Below, piece after piece: positions 32,090 to 41,888 of a stretch of DNA of 64,000 bases (positions are counted from its first letter, which is position 1; each line of letters begins with the position of its first letter). A program made the position numbers and the translations under genes. Below the pieces are notes generated by a model. That model saw only the letters and a list, made by a program, of their open reading frames with translations, made no database searches and had not been told where the DNA came from. The DNA comes from Pseudomonadota bacterium (lineage in GTDB: Bacteria > Pseudomonadota > Gammaproteobacteria > Steroidobacterales > Steroidobacteraceae), in NCBI GenBank assembly GCA_025360865.1, contig JANYBG010000167.1, forward strand, positions 35,712 through 99,711, written 5' to 3'.

Positions 32090-32767
32090 TCATGTCCGCG
32101 CGATCTCGCGCAACTGGCCCTCGCGCAGCTCCAGGACGCGATCGGCGAGGCGCGAGACGGTCGGGTCGTGCGTCACGATCACAAGCGTCGCCCCCCGGGT
32201 GCGCGTCAGTGACAGCAGCGCGGGCAGCACCTCGCGTGCGGTGGCCTCGTCCAGGTTCCCGGTCGGCTCGTCCGCCAGCAGCAGCCCGGGGCGGTGTACC
32301 AGCGCCCGGGCGATGGCCACCCGCTGCTGCTCGCCGCCGGAGAGCATGTCGACCGCGCTGTGCTCGCGCCCGGCCAGCCCGAGTTCGGCCAGGCCCGCGC
32401 GGCTGCGCTCGTCCGCGGCGGCGCCGCGCACCCCGTTCAGCTCCAGCACCAGGCGCACGTTCTCGAGCACGTCCAGCGTCGGGATGAGATTGAAGAACTG
32501 GTAGACGAAGCCGATGCGCGCCCGCCGGAACAGCGTGCGCGCCGGCTCACCCAGCGCGGTCACCTCGGTGCCGTCCACCGACACGGATCCTGACTCGGGG
32601 CTGTCGATGCCGCTGATGAGATTCAGCAGCGTCGACTTCCCGGAACCACTGCGGCCGGTGACGGCCACCACCTGCCCGTCGAGGATCGTGGCGTCGGCGG
32701 CCTCGAGCACGCGGTGGACGCGAGTACCCTCGCGGAAGCTGCGGGAGAGTTGGCGGATGCTCAGCAA
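32090..32767 (-). CDS. ABC transporter ATP-binding protein (LolD/MacB-like)
   Basis: GRSGSGKSTLLNLISG, MLSGGEQQRVAIARAL, LLADEPTGNLDE. Confidence 0.96.
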   Translation of the reverse strand: MLSIRQLSRSFREGTRVHRVLEAADATILDGQVVAVTGRSGSGKSTLLNLISGIDSPESGSVSVDGTEVTALGEPARTLFRRARIGFVYQFFNLIPTLDVLENVRLVLELNGVRGAAADERSRAGLAELGLAGREHSAVDMLSGGEQQRVAIARALVHRPGLLLADEPTGNLDEATAREVLPALLSLTRTRGATLVIVTHDPTVSRLADRVLELREGQLREIART

Positions 32768-32831
32768 GCGTGATCCCCGTCCGTGAGGTCACGCATTGTA
32801 GAAACATCCGGCCTTTGGCACTGTACTGTCG

Positions 32832-33059
32832 ATGTCCGATCCCACCTGGCGGCTGCTGACCACCCTTCCAGACCTGCCCAGCGCGCAGTCCCTGGCGGAG
32901 GTGCTGGGCGCCAGTGGCATCAGCGCGCGCGTCAGCTCCGACGCCGGCGTCCTCGGCCAGGCGGCGCCCTCGCGTATTTACGTCGACGCGGACCTGCTCG
33001 CCGCGGCCCAGGAGTTCATCTTCGCCCCCGTCACGGACGATGAGAAGCAGCCCCGTTGA
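32832..33059 (+). CDS. Small DUF2007-like putative signal-transducing protein
   Basis: 75 aa; LPSAQSLAEVLGASGISARVSS...IYVDADLLAAAQEFI pattern. Confidence 0.6.
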   Translation: MSDPTWRLLTTLPDLPSAQSLAEVLGASGISARVSSDAGVLGQAAPSRIYVDADLLAAAQEFIFAPVTDDEKQPR

Positions 33060-33724
33060 TCACTCTGCATCACCTGGAAAAATCACGGTCACAGGCGACC
33101 CTGTGGCTGCTGGAGGAACTTGGCTGCCAGTACCAGATCGTGAAGTACGCGCGCAACGCCAAGACCCAGCTCGCCCCGCCGGAGCTGCTGCGGGTCCACC
33201 CGCTGGGGAAGTCCCCCGTCCTCACCGACGCCGGGTACACCATCGCCGAGTCCGGGGCGATCGTCGAGTATCTCGTGGGGAGCTACGACCACGGGCGCCT
33301 GTGCCCGCCGACTGGCACCCAGGCGCGGTCGCGGTACACCTACTGGCTGCACTACGCGGAAGGCTCGGCGATGCCGCCGCTGGTGATGAAGCTCGTGTTC
33401 TCGATGATGGCGACCGCGCCGATGCCCTTCTTCGTCCGCCCCCTCGTGAAATCGATCCTCCGTCCGGTCCAGACCACCTTCCTTGATCCGACGCTGACGC
33501 GGCACATCGGCTTCTGGGAAAGCACCCTCGCCACGCAGACCTGGTTCGCCGGGGATGAGTTCAGCGCGGCCGACATCCAGATGAGCACCCCCGTGCAGAT
33601 GGCGGCGCTGCGCTCGGGGATCCCGCTCGGGCCCGCCGTGCGGGGGTTCATCGAGCGAATCAAGGCCCGGCCGGCCTTCCAGAGGGCCCTAAAGGCCGGC
33701 GGGGAACCGCGGATACCGGCCTGA
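33056..33724 (+). CDS. Glutathione S-transferase family protein
   Basis: ITLHHLEKSRSQATLWLLEELG...HPLGKSPVLTDAGYTIAESGAIVEYL; TTG start overlapping the upstream stop. Confidence 0.93.
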   Translation: MITLHHLEKSRSQATLWLLEELGCQYQIVKYARNAKTQLAPPELLRVHPLGKSPVLTDAGYTIAESGAIVEYLVGSYDHGRLCPPTGTQARSRYTYWLHYAEGSAMPPLVMKLVFSMMATAPMPFFVRPLVKSILRPVQTTFLDPTLTRHIGFWESTLATQTWFAGDEFSAADIQMSTPVQMAALRSGIPLGPAVRGFIERIKARPAFQRALKAGGEPRIPA

Positions 33725-33842
33725 AGGGCTCACGGCAGGCAAAAAGTGCAGCGCGCCGGCGCCTGATCAGCGAAACTCCCGACCCGCTGCGGTCCTCCCG
33801 CCCGTGCCGTGCACGGCCCGCAAGCCCTTGAAGGGTCAGTTA

Positions 33843-34643
33843 ATGACATTGCCCGCTTCGCACCGCCGGACGGCGATCCTCGTGAACACCGCCGTGGCCG
33901 CCATCCTCGCAGGAACCGCGCTCGCCACCGCGCAGCAACCCGACAGCTCCACGGCTCCCGCCGCGGCGCCGGCCAAGAAGGCCCATACCGCCACCGGCGG
34001 GAAGGCCGACACCGCCGCGCGTTCGCCCAGCTACAGCCTCGGTGTGTCGATGGGCGACCAGCTGCATTCGACCGGCGTGAGCGCCGAGTCGGTCAACTCA
34101 GCGCAGCTCGCCCAGGGCGTGCGCGACGCGCTCTCCGGCAAGGCGACGATCACCGACGCCGACCGCGAGAACGTCCAGAAGATGATCCAGGGCGCGCAGG
34201 CCGCCAAGGCCGAGGTGAACCACCGCGCCGCGGCGAAGTTCCTCGCCGAGAACGGCAAGAAGCCGGACGTGGTCACGACCGCGAGTGGCCTGCAGTACCG
34301 CGTGCTCGCCCCGGGAGCCGGGGCACAGCCGAAGCCCACCGACGAGGTCACGGTCAACTACACCGGCAAGCTCCTGGATGGCACCGAGTTCGACAGCAGC
34401 TACAAGCGGGGCCAGCCGGCCGTGTTCACGCTCAACCACGTGATCCCGGGCTGGTCCGAGGGCGTGGGGCTGATGAAAGCCGGCTCGAAGTTCGAGTTGT
34501 TCGTGCCGCCGAGCCTCGCCTACGACCTGCGCTCACCGCCGCCGATCCCCCCGGGTTCGTTGCTGATCTTCACCGTGGAGTTGATGAGCTTCAAGGCGGC
34601 CCCGCCGGCGCCAGCGGTCGCTCCCGCGGCCCCCAAGCAGTGA
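33843..34643 (+). CDS. Exported FKBP-type peptidyl-prolyl isomerase (Mip/FkpA-like)
   Basis: Signal peptide; VTVNYTGKLLDGTEFDSSYKRGQPAVFTLNHVIPGWSEGV. Confidence 0.93.
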   Translation: MTLPASHRRTAILVNTAVAAILAGTALATAQQPDSSTAPAAAPAKKAHTATGGKADTAARSPSYSLGVSMGDQLHSTGVSAESVNSAQLAQGVRDALSGKATITDADRENVQKMIQGAQAAKAEVNHRAAAKFLAENGKKPDVVTTASGLQYRVLAPGAGAQPKPTDEVTVNYTGKLLDGTEFDSSYKRGQPAVFTLNHVIPGWSEGVGLMKAGSKFELFVPPSLAYDLRSPPPIPPGSLLIFTVELMSFKAAPPAPAVAPAAPKQ

Positions 34644-34668
34644 AGCGCGGCGGTTCCGGCTGAATAGA

Positions 34669-34699
34669 AACAGCGGGCCGCGGGGCCCGCTGTTTTTTT
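34669..34699 (+). terminator. Rho-independent terminator after FKBP gene
   Basis: AACAGCGGGCC-GCG-GGCCCGCTGTT followed by T-run. Confidence 0.9.
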
Positions 34700-35210
34700 A
34701 CTCGGCGTTCTCGCCGGGGTTGAAGCGCATCGGCTTGGTGACGCCCAGGCGCGTGAGTTCCTTCAGCACGCTGTCCGCGAGCTCCTGGTAATCCACGCTG
34801 GCGCGGTCGAAGGCACCGGCGGCGTTCCAGTTGTAGGCCCACGGATGCTGCGTGCGATAAGGCTCCGGCTCGTCGAGGTAGCGCGGGATGACGTGCGCGT
34901 GCAGCGCCGCGTCCTGGTTGCCGAAAATCGCGTAGTTGATGCGCGCCGCGCCGGTCACCTTCAGCAGCGCGTCCCCGAGCCGCGACATGTCCGAGAGGAA
35001 GGCGATGCGCTCGCGCGCGCCGAGCGCGTTGAGGTTCGGCACCACCGGATCGGGCAGCAGCAGCGCGTAGCCACGCACGAACTGACGCTCGCCAAACACC
35101 GCCCAGCCGGTGAACAGCCGGGCGATGACCCGCGGGTCGCGCCCCTCGCGGGCGGCGACCACCTGGTGATGGATGGCTGTCAGTGCTTCCGCGGAGTTGT
35201 CGTTCTTCAT
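34698..35210 (-). CDS. HIT-like domain protein
   Basis: INYAIFGNQDAALHAHVIPRYLDEP. Confidence 0.7.
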   Translation of the reverse strand: MKNDNSAEALTAIHHQVVAAREGRDPRVIARLFTGWAVFGERQFVRGYALLLPDPVVPNLNALGARERIAFLSDMSRLGDALLKVTGAARINYAIFGNQDAALHAHVIPRYLDEPEPYRTQHPWAYNWNAAGAFDRASVDYQELADSVLKELTRLGVTKPMRFNPGENAE

Positions 35211-35552
35211 TGTGTTCCCGGGGACCGGAACATGAAATATACAGCACCAAGCAGGCACAGCCCCGCCCACAGGTAGTCGAGCTTCAGCGGATTACCCATA
35301 TAAATGACCGCGAAGGGCACGAATACGCTGAGCGTGATGACCTCGCGGAGGATCTTCAGCCGCGGCAGCGACAGCTGGGTGTAGCCGATGCGGTTGGCGG
35401 GCATCTGCAGGTACTCGAAGAAGGCGATGCCCGCCAGCGCGGCGAGAACCCAGGGGGCGATCCATCATGTTCCTCAGGTGAGCGCACCAAGCGAAGGTCA
35501 TGAATACGTTCGAGGCGACGAGCAGCAGGGTTGCGGACAGGATCGGGTTCAT
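35207..35552 (-). pseudogene. DUF486 small membrane protein, apparent single-base frameshift
   Basis: N-part MNPILSATLLLVASNVFMTFAWCAHLRNMMDR and C-part PWVLAALAGIAFFEYLQMPANRIGYTQLSLPRLKILREVITLSVFVPFAVIYMGNPLKLDYLWAGLCLLGAVYFMF lie in different frames, joined at a C5 run (35453..35457). Confidence 0.85.
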
Positions 35553-35571
35553 TTGACCACTCCGGCAACGG

Positions 35572-36179
35572 CTAGCAGCCGACTCCCATGCCGCGCAGTC
35601 TCTGGCGCGTGCTGGTGAAGTCGGTGTGGACGATGCCCTCCCAGCCGCGCGCCCGCGCCGCGGCGATGTTGTCGGCGCGGTCGTCGATGAACACCGTGGC
35701 CGCGGGGGTGAGCGCGAAGCGGCGCTCGGCCTCGATGTAGATATCCGCGTGCGGCCTCATCGAGCCGGCCAGATAGGAGGGTAGCGCGCCATGGCCGAGC
35801 GCGTGGAAGCGGTACTCGCGCGAGAGGTGCGCCCAGTGCAGGTCGCCGATGTTGGAAAGCAGTAGACCCTGTGGTGCTCGCTCAGGCGGTGGGCGAGCTC
35901 GAGCATCGGCGCGTCCAGCTCGAACATGCCCACCCATTTCTCGTGCAGCTCCGCGTGCGTGACCGGGGCGCTGGTCAGACCAGCGAGGCGGTCGAGCAGG
36001 CCATGCCCGTGCAGCCGTCCCGATTCATGGTCGGTGAGGGCCGCGCGCTCGAGCACGGCGTGCAGGTCATCGACCGGGCAGCCGCGCGCGCGCAGCAGAT
36101 CGATGGTGGGCTGGTAGTTGAAGCGCACCAGCACCCAGCCGATGTCGAACACGATGGTGTCTATCGCCGGTTTCATCAT
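35572..36179 (-). pseudogene. HAD-family phosphatase, apparent single-base frameshift
   Basis: N-part IDTIVFDIGWVLVRFN...LAHRLSEHHRVY and C-part LLSNIGDLHWAHLSREYRF...VFIDDRADNIAAARARGWEGI lie in different frames, meeting near 35860. Confidence 0.85.
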
Positions 36180-36186
36180 CGCGAGC

Positions 36187-37353
36187 CTAGGACACGACGC
36201 GGCCGGGGTCGCCCGGCTCGAGGTTGACGGCCACCACGGTGGCCTTGGGGAAGAAGTTGAATTCCGTGGCGCAGGCCCAGGTGTACGCTCCCATCGCGCG
36301 CCCTACCAGCAGGTCGCCATTCCTAAGCAGCGGCAGCATGATGTTCTCGGCGATCACGTCGATGCTGTCGCAGGTGGGCCCCGCGAGCACCGACGAGAAC
36401 CGCCGCGGGGAATCGCGCAGCGGTTCGACCGGGTAGCGCGCGTGGTCGAAGATCTGGCCGCTGTAGGAACCGTACAACCCGTCATCCAGGTAATACCACC
36501 AGTGGCCCTCGCGCCGCGCGCGTCCCATGACGCTCGCCACGCCGATCATGGCCGGACCTGCGAGGTAGCGCCCGGGCTCGGCGATGACGCGGATGCGGCG
36601 CGGCAGCTTAGCGAGGGCCGCGCGCAGCGGCGCGCAGAAGCGACCGATGTGCCGCACCGGCTGCGCGTAGTCGATCGGGAAGCCGCCACCGATGTCGAGC
36701 GTGTCGAAGCTGCCCAGCTTCTCGCGCCGCGCCGCCGTGATCAGTGCGGCGCAGGCCCGCACGGCCTCGACGTGCATCGTGGCATCCGGGGTCTGGGAAC
36801 CGGCGTGGAACGAGAGCCCGCGCACGGTGAGGCCGGCGTCCGCGGCGCGGCGCGCCAGTGGCAGCAGGTCCTGGGGGTCGCAGCCGAACTTGCGCGACAG
36901 GTCGCACACCGCACCCTTGCCGCGGAACGACACGCGCAGCAACAGCTCGACCTTGTCGGTGAGCCGAGAGAACTTCAGGAGCTCATCGGGGTTGTCGGCC
37001 ACGAAGGTGCGCACACCAAACCTCAGCGCGTTGGCGATGTCCTCGGGTCGCTTGATCGGGTGGGTGTGGATGCAGCGCCCGGGGTCGACACCTAGGCGCT
37101 GGACCAATTGCGTCTCCCCGGTGGTCGCGAGATCCAGGAAGCCGCCCTCCCCGATGATCGTGCGCACCATCGCCGGGTGCGGCAGGGGCTTGAGGGCGTA
37201 GTAAAGGTCGACTCCCGGCAGCGCGCGCCGCAGCTTGCGGTACTGCGCACGCACCCGCTCGCAGTCAAGGATCAGCAGTGGCGAGCCGAACTCGCGCACC
37301 AGGCGGCGCACCTCAGCCGGCCGGAACGGGTCGATGACTGGCGCGCGGCGCAC
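36187..37353 (-). CDS. Fold-III PLP decarboxylase, ornithine decarboxylase-like
   Basis: VDLYYALKPLPHPAMV, SFHAGSQT, GPTCDSIDVIAENIMLP. Confidence 0.9.
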   Translation of the reverse strand: MRRAPVIDPFRPAEVRRLVREFGSPLLILDCERVRAQYRKLRRALPGVDLYYALKPLPHPAMVRTIIGEGGFLDLATTGETQLVQRLGVDPGRCIHTHPIKRPEDIANALRFGVRTFVADNPDELLKFSRLTDKVELLLRVSFRGKGAVCDLSRKFGCDPQDLLPLARRAADAGLTVRGLSFHAGSQTPDATMHVEAVRACAALITAARREKLGSFDTLDIGGGFPIDYAQPVRHIGRFCAPLRAALAKLPRRIRVIAEPGRYLAGPAMIGVASVMGRARREGHWWYYLDDGLYGSYSGQIFDHARYPVEPLRDSPRRFSSVLAGPTCDSIDVIAENIMLPLLRNGDLLVGRAMGAYTWACATEFNFFPKATVVAVNLEPGDPGRVVS

Positions 37354-37367
37354 CGCGGCGGGCGCGG

Positions 37368-38387
37368 TTACGGCAGGACCGCCATGCTGGCGCTGCCATC
37401 ATCGCTCGCGGCGATGCTCGTGGCCGCGCGCAGCAGGCGGTCGCGCACCGCGTCCCAGCGCTCCCCGTCCGGGATGCCCTGCACCAGGATGCGCTGGCAG
37501 CCTGCCTTGTCGAGCGTGCGCAGGTTCGAATACAGGTCGCGCGCGTAGCTCTCAGGCCGGCGCCCCGCGTTGATCCAGGTGACGGTCTGGTGGGAGCGCA
37601 GCGGCAGGCGCTGGGCGAGCACCGCGACACGCCGTCCGCCGGAGGACGCGGCATCCGCCTGCGCGTCGATCTCGCCCGCGGGCACGATGGTCAGCGGCGT
37701 GGCGGGGGCGTAGTGCGTGGGCGCGCCGCCAGGCACGCGGGGCGAGTGGACCCCCACGCCAAGCAGCAGGTCCCCGACCACGCCCCGGATCTGCGCGGCG
37801 GTGACGCTGCCGGGCCGCAGCAGGCGTACCTGCTCACCCTCGAAGGAGACGATGGTCGACTCCAGCCCGAGCTGGCATTCCCCGCCGTCGAGGATGATGC
37901 GGATGCTCTCGCCAAACTCCTCGCGGACGTGCTCAGCCCGGGTCGGTGAAACGCGGCCGTAGCGGTTCGCGGACGGGGCGGCGATTCCCCCACCGAAGGC
38001 GGTGAGCAGCTGCTGCGCCATCGGGTGGGCGGGTACGCGGATGGCGATGGTGTCCTGGCCGCCGGTGATGACCTCGTGCACCTGCGGGGCGCGCGGCAGC
38101 ACCAAGGTCAAAGGCCCGGGCCAGAAGCTCTCGGCCAGCCGGTTGGCCGGCTCGGGCAGCTCGCGCACCCAGCGGTGCAGATAGCGCGGACTGTCCAGGT
38201 GCACGATGACGGGGTGATTCGCCGGTCGCCCCTTGGCTTCGAATATCTTGCGCACGGCGGCCGGGTTCTGCGCGTTGGCACCCAGCCCGTAGACGGTCTC
38301 GGTCGGAAAAGCCACAAGCTCCCCGTCGCGCAGCGCCTCAACGGCAGCCTCGATCTCGATCTGGGTCGCTCTGACATTCCGTGCCAT
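37368..38387 (-). CDS. L-threonylcarbamoyladenylate synthase (Sua5-type, two-domain)
   Basis: GELVAFPTETVYGLGANAQNPAAVRKIFEAKGRPANHP; SANRYGRVSPT; C-terminal Sua5 domain. Confidence 0.94.
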   Translation of the reverse strand: MARNVRATQIEIEAAVEALRDGELVAFPTETVYGLGANAQNPAAVRKIFEAKGRPANHPVIVHLDSPRYLHRWVRELPEPANRLAESFWPGPLTLVLPRAPQVHEVITGGQDTIAIRVPAHPMAQQLLTAFGGGIAAPSANRYGRVSPTRAEHVREEFGESIRIILDGGECQLGLESTIVSFEGEQVRLLRPGSVTAAQIRGVVGDLLLGVGVHSPRVPGGAPTHYAPATPLTIVPAGEIDAQADAASSGGRRVAVLAQRLPLRSHQTVTWINAGRRPESYARDLYSNLRTLDKAGCQRILVQGIPDGERWDAVRDRLLRAATSIAASDDGSASMAVLP

Positions 38388-38548
38388 AAGTACGACAATT
38401 CTACCAGCCGGCGGCGCCGGCCCTTACGTGTTGTGCGAGAGCATCCGCGGCTTGTCGTCGCGGTCATAACCTGTCGCGAATCGCCGCGGCGACGCACCCG
38501 GTCCCCCGCGCGTGCCGGCGGCCGCGAGGGTGCGCGCGATCCGCAAGA

Positions 38549-41488
38549 TCACTCGAGCGCGCGGCTCACCCAGGCGCCGTCCGGGGACCGGTTCAGCTCG
38601 TACGCGGGCCAGTAGTGCTTGTCGAGCTTAAGGGTGATGACCTCGGGGGCGTTGTTCCAGGCGATCGTCTTCAGGCGCACGGACGAGCGATCCGGCCGCC
38701 CCAGGACTCCCTTCAGGAAACTGTCCAGGTCGGGCGTCGGCACACCATCGACCTCGACGATGCGTCGCCCCGGGTACAGTCCGTAGCGCGTGGCCGGCGA
38801 GCCGTAGGCGAAGTAGCCCACATAGACACCCACCGGCGCGGCTCCGCGCTGCGCCGCCATCGCGCGGTGCGGTGCCTGCAGCGTCGCGCCCGCCCATTCG
38901 ACCAGGCGGTCGACGTCGGTCCCCGGCAGCTGCGCGGTGGCGACCTCCAAAGTGAGCTCGCCCTGCCCGCGCCACAGCGTCACCTTGACGTGATCCATGT
39001 CGGCGGCGGCCTTCTCGACCTCGCGGAAGGAGGTGACGACCGCGCCGTCGATCGCCAGGATGAGATCGCCGGGGAGCAGGATGGTCGCCGCCGGCGACCC
39101 GCCCACGAGGCGCACGATCGTGAGGGCCTGCCGGCGCGCGGGATTGTGCTGCGCCAGGCGCTGCGACCAGGCCTCCGACAGGCCGAGTTCGCGCGCCCCC
39201 GACAGCGGCATCTCGGCGAGTTCCGCCTCCAGTGAGTGCAGGGGCTTGTTGGTCCGCACCCGGTCGAGCAGGTCGGCGACGACATCGATCCGCACGCCGC
39301 GATTGTCCTGGGACACTTCGCGCCCGTTGTCGTAGGCGAAGCTCGACCAGGTGCCGAGCACCTCGCCGGAGGAATCCGCGAGCACGCCGTCAAAATCCAG
39401 AGGCGGGTTCACCAGTTGCGCCGCCTCGATGTTGCTGTCACGGAAGCGCATGGTGCGCGAGAGCGGCAGCGCGAGCTGGTCGATGCTGGCGATCTCCGTG
39501 CTGCGCGCTAGCATCTGGCCATCGCCGCCGAGGCCGACCACCCACACCTGCTCCCCCGCGGCGAGTTCGCGCTTTGAGAGTCGCGCGGACTTGACCGGTG
39601 TCGTACCCAGGAGCCGCGGGTCGTAGGCGACGACCGCGAAGTTGTGCAGCGGGTGAACGTACACAACCCTGCCCGGAACCTGCACGGTACCGGCGAAGGT
39701 GATCGTCACGTCACCGGCGGCGACGGGCACGGTGTTGCGGTCCACCACCACCAGGCCGCGCTGCGCATCGACCACGAGCCCGGTGCCGTGGTAGTTACGC
39801 TCGGTGATCCCCGAGACCGAGTAGGGCATGTCGAAGGTGACCATGGCGAGGGAGGGCGCGAGCGCGCTCATCCGGGGGTCTTTGTAGGTCGGGAATTTCG
39901 TCGAGCTCACCGGCGGCGCCTTGCTCGCGGGTCCGGCCGCCAGGGCCTTACAGTCCCACAGCCCGGTGCCGTCGTTGCGGTCGCAATGGCGCGCCGGGAA
40001 CCACAGCCGGTCCATGCGGATGCTGCGCAGCTGGCTGCCGTTGGGGTCCTCGATGGTCATGAAGCGCACGTTGGCGCGCTCGCCGTCGCCAAGCTGCGCG
40101 ATGCCCGCCTCGAAGTCCTGCAGCGTCTCGATCTTCTTGCCGTTGAGGGTCAGCACCACCGCGCCACGCGGAATGCCCGCGGACCCGAACACGTACCCCG
40201 GGTTGGCCACGTACACCCCGCGCGCCGGCACGTTGAAGTGGCGCGCCTGCTGGTACGAGAGCGTGTTCACGACCGCCTCGCCGAACTCGGCGTAGGCACT
40301 CGGGGTGATCGCGTGCAGGTCGCCGACCGGAACCGTGGAGTTCACCAGCTTCCCGCCCCGCTCGACTTCCATCGCGACCGTGCCGCCGACGCTTGAGTCG
40401 AGCGCCTCCTCGAGGGGCTCGAACTGGGTGACATAGTGGCCGTTGAGCTTCAGCAGGATGTCGCCGGGCTGCAGCAGGCTCGCGCTCGCCGTGCCGGGCA
40501 ACACCTCGGTGACCACGAGCATCCCGGTGAACTTCGGGGTGTCCTTGCGCACGGCCGCCTCGGTGGCCGTGTCCAGGCCCAACCGCTCGAGCTCATCGTA
40601 CGGGAGGTAGTTGAAGACGGTGTGGATCGTGCCGCGCGGCACGGGCTTGCCCTGCTGGATCAGTTCCAGCGCGCGGCGCACGCGCCCGAGCGGCAGGTAG
40701 AAGCTAGAGGCGTTGCCACTGGCGCCGCCGGCGTTCAGAGCGATGACGCGGCCACGGATGTCGATCACCGGGGACCCAGAGGAGCCGCCGGACGTGCCGG
40801 AGGCGGCCTGCATGTAGAAGGTGTTGAAGTCGTTGTACTTGGTCACCCCGTACTCGGGGGCATCACGATCCAGGCGCGCCAGCGTGCCGGCGAGGATCGA
40901 CAACTGCTCGCCCGCGTTGTTGCCCACCACGCGGATCTCACGCCCGACCTGCGCCCCTTCCGGATACAGCGGCAGGGCCTTGGGGCGGATGAAGCGCAGT
41001 TTCCTCGGGTCGTAGTGGTAGATGCCGAAGTCATGCACGGGATCGCGGTACACCGGATAGAGCTGCACTTCCTCACGGTTGAGGAAGGTGGCCTCGGCGG
41101 TCACGGGACCCGGGGTCACAACGTGCCGGTTGGTGAGGATCAGGCCGCGTTCGGCGTCGACCACGAAGCCGGTCGCCTGCGCGCTGGAGTTCCACTCGGT
41201 GTCGAAAGCGCGCGTGGAGTCGACGTTGATCGACACGACGCTGGAGGCGATGCGCTCGAGCGTGACGGCCCAGTCAGGATTGCCCTCGACGGCGGTCGGT
41301 GGCGCCGCCGCGGCCGTGGCGCCCTCCCCGGGCGGCAGCGGCGCGCCGGCCTCCGGCAGGGGCTGGGTCTGGGGCACCGTCGCGGCCACGGCGCTGGCGG
41401 GGGTGGCGGGAGCCTTGGGGCCGGCGAGCGCCAGGGCGCCGGCCGTGCAAAGCATGAGGCTCAACCAAAGTTGGCGTGCGAGTCGCAT
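38549..41488 (-). CDS. Exported tandem trypsin-like protease with PDZ domains; second protease domain degenerate
   Basis: First domain NRHVV / HDFGIYHYD / SGTSGGSSGSPV; second domain VDRNTV / LHNFAVVAYD / LDFDGVLADSSG; several PDZ-like regions; signal peptide MRLARQLWLSLMLCTAGALALA. Confidence 0.85.
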   Translation of the reverse strand: MRLARQLWLSLMLCTAGALALAGPKAPATPASAVAATVPQTQPLPEAGAPLPPGEGATAAAAPPTAVEGNPDWAVTLERIASSVVSINVDSTRAFDTEWNSSAQATGFVVDAERGLILTNRHVVTPGPVTAEATFLNREEVQLYPVYRDPVHDFGIYHYDPRKLRFIRPKALPLYPEGAQVGREIRVVGNNAGEQLSILAGTLARLDRDAPEYGVTKYNDFNTFYMQAASGTSGGSSGSPVIDIRGRVIALNAGGASGNASSFYLPLGRVRRALELIQQGKPVPRGTIHTVFNYLPYDELERLGLDTATEAAVRKDTPKFTGMLVVTEVLPGTASASLLQPGDILLKLNGHYVTQFEPLEEALDSSVGGTVAMEVERGGKLVNSTVPVGDLHAITPSAYAEFGEAVVNTLSYQQARHFNVPARGVYVANPGYVFGSAGIPRGAVVLTLNGKKIETLQDFEAGIAQLGDGERANVRFMTIEDPNGSQLRSIRMDRLWFPARHCDRNDGTGLWDCKALAAGPASKAPPVSSTKFPTYKDPRMSALAPSLAMVTFDMPYSVSGITERNYHGTGLVVDAQRGLVVVDRNTVPVAAGDVTITFAGTVQVPGRVVYVHPLHNFAVVAYDPRLLGTTPVKSARLSKRELAAGEQVWVVGLGGDGQMLARSTEIASIDQLALPLSRTMRFRDSNIEAAQLVNPPLDFDGVLADSSGEVLGTWSSFAYDNGREVSQDNRGVRIDVVADLLDRVRTNKPLHSLEAELAEMPLSGARELGLSEAWSQRLAQHNPARRQALTIVRLVGGSPAATILLPGDLILAIDGAVVTSFREVEKAAADMDHVKVTLWRGQGELTLEVATAQLPGTDVDRLVEWAGATLQAPHRAMAAQRGAAPVGVYVGYFAYGSPATRYGLYPGRRIVEVDGVPTPDLDSFLKGVLGRPDRSSVRLKTIAWNNAPEVITLKLDKHYWPAYELNRSPDGAWVSRALE

Positions 41489-41501
41489 CAGGTGAGGGTT
41501 C

Positions 41502-41888
41502 CTATCGCCCGAGCAGCACGATGAGCCACACCACACCGAGCAGCACGAAGGACATGAGCACGGCCGCGGACCCGATGTCCTTGGCGAGCCCGGCCAGGAC
41601 GTGCCGCTCGGGGCCGATGCGATCGACCGTGGCTTCAATGGCGCTGTTGAGCAGTTCCACTATCAGGAGGAGGAGTACCGGGGCGACCAGCAGCACCCGT
41701 TCGATGGCGCCGTGGCCGAGCCATAGCCCCACGGGTATGACGAGGGTCGCGAGGGCGAGTTCCTGCCGGAACGCCGCCTCGTCGCGATAGGCGCCGCTCA
41801 GGCCACGCATGCTCGAGGCGAAGGCGCGCAGGACGCGGGTGAGACCGCGGGATTTGAATCGTTCTACGGCTGCGCCGTCGGCTTCCAT
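41502..41888 (-). CDS. dgkA: Diacylglycerol kinase
   Basis: [54 protein letters not shown]. Confidence 0.94.
   Translation of the reverse strand: MEADGAAVERFKSRGLTRVLRAFASSMRGLSGAYRDEAAFRQELALATLVIPVGLWLGHGAIERVLLVAPVLLLLIVELLNSAIEATVDRIGPERHVLAGLAKDIGSAAVLMSFVLLGVVWLIVLLGR

Noticed and set aside
30517-32487. 656-aa plus-strand ORF opposite the ABC permease/ATPase
   Set aside because: Low-complexity Arg/Gln/His antisense frame; real coding is on the minus strand.
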